A stretch of 19,916 nt of DNA, taken from assembly GCA_002717285.1 (NCBI GenBank), contig PBDF01000007.1, positions 227,238-247,153 on the forward strand, in the 5' to 3' direction. A program made the translations under genes and the position numbers. The notes beneath the pieces are model-generated. The model saw nothing but the letters and a program-made list of their open reading frames with translations, was not told where the DNA came from and ran no database searches. This DNA is from Magnetovibrio sp. Lineage in GTDB: Bacteria > Pseudomonadota > Alphaproteobacteria > Rhodospirillales_A > JABHCV01. Shown piece by piece: positions 19,505-19,916 of this stretch (position 1 is its first letter; each line of letters begins with the position of its first letter).

Positions 19505-19916
19505 TTACTGATCCTTGTTTAACATTGACAATATTACGTTTGCAGCACGGCCTGATGGTGAAGGGCCATTTCTACCCAATTTTTCAAGAGCTACTCTTGC
19601 ATCTTTAATTTGTTTCAGTCCAGCATCTTTATCTTCAAGAAAAACAGTCAAAGCTTTTTTCAATAAAACAGGTTGGCAATTTTCTTGGATGAATTCTGGC
19701 ACCACTTCACGATCAAGGATAATATTTATTAAATTTGCATATGAGGTCTTTATAAGTCTTCTAGCAAACCAAGCGCTCACTGGATGCACTTTATAACCAA
19801 TTACTGTCGGGGTACCAGCTATCGCCAATTCAAGAGCCACAGTACCGGATGCTGCAAGGGCTACATCAGCAGCAGCAAAAGCATCATACTTTTCTTTTTC
19901 TCCAGCTACTACTAGG
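19505..19916 (-). CDS. lpxB: Lipid-A-disaccharide synthase, C-terminal part (runs off the window)
   Basis: Membrane-associated glycosyltransferase that joins UDP-diacylglucosamine and lipid X to the lipid A disaccharide. Only the last 136 codons are in the window; the reading frame stays open to the right edge. It reads [36 protein letters not shown] in the first 36 visible residues (the donor-binding GTVALELA region), then [38 protein letters not shown] and the [11 protein letters not shown] end, all characteristic of the LpxB C-terminus. A GTG at 19838-19840 is an internal Val codon, not a start. gloA follows one base after the stop. Other lipid A genes (lpxA, fabZ, lpxD) usually lie upstream, outside this window. 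Confidence 0.94.
   Translation of the reverse strand, partial: LVVAGEKEKYDAFAAADVALAASGTVALELAIAGTPTVIGYKVHPVSAWFARRLIKTSYANLINIILDREVVPEFIQENCQPVLLKKALTVFLEDKDAGLKQIKDARVALEKLGRNGPSPSGRAANVILSMLNKDQ

Overview
The window is ordinary chromosomal core sequence from an AT-leaning alphaproteobacterium. Three things point there: the proteins (FtsB with the SLDPDMLDERAR motif, a LexA with an alphaproteobacterial N-terminus, a Cys-type KdsA), the SOS operator of the direct-repeat type GTTC-N7-GTTC in front of lexA, and the gene order eno-kdsA-pyrG-secG-tpiA / ppiD-trpE / trpGDC-moaC-moeA-lexA / gltX-gltA / lpxB, which resembles Rhodospirillales-like and other alphaproteobacterial chromosomes. No tRNA, rRNA, insertion sequence, prophage or CRISPR array was seen. 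Genus cannot be fixed from sequence alone.

Left part (1-6126), minus strand. After a 518-base gene-free stretch of about 21% G+C come ftsB (cell division), eno (glycolysis), kdsA (KDO for lipopolysaccharide), pyrG (CTP), secG (protein export) and tpiA (glycolysis), all read right to left. kdsA, eno and pyrG are packed with 3-13 base gaps and probably share transcripts. CTP from PyrG and KDO-8-phosphate from KdsA both feed CMP-KDO formation.

Middle part (6127-15300). A divergent intergenic region starts ppiD-trpE on the plus strand. A minus-strand divergent polysaccharide deacetylase gene then separates trpE from a tight operon trpG-trpD-trpC-moaC-moeA (overlaps or gaps of 0-8 bases). TrpE+TrpG form anthranilate synthase, and TrpD and TrpC carry out the next steps to indole-glycerol phosphate (TrpF, TrpA and TrpB are not in the window). 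MoaC and MoeA belong to molybdenum cofactor synthesis. The 257-base region before trpG holds a tandem palindromic repeat and a short glyoxalase-like peptide remnant.

Right part (15301-19916). lexA sits behind a promoter overlapped by a perfect SOS box, followed by gltX and gltA on the plus strand. lpxB (partial, running off the right edge) and gloA converge on gltA from the minus strand, with one base between the gltA and gloA stop codons.

Nothing here looks like a new biological system. The points most worth a second look are an Asp in place of the normally invariant active-site Glu of triosephosphate isomerase, the operator layout at lexA, competing inverted repeats that cover the gltA ribosome binding site, the tandem palindromes before trpG, and the insertion that splits trpE from trpG.
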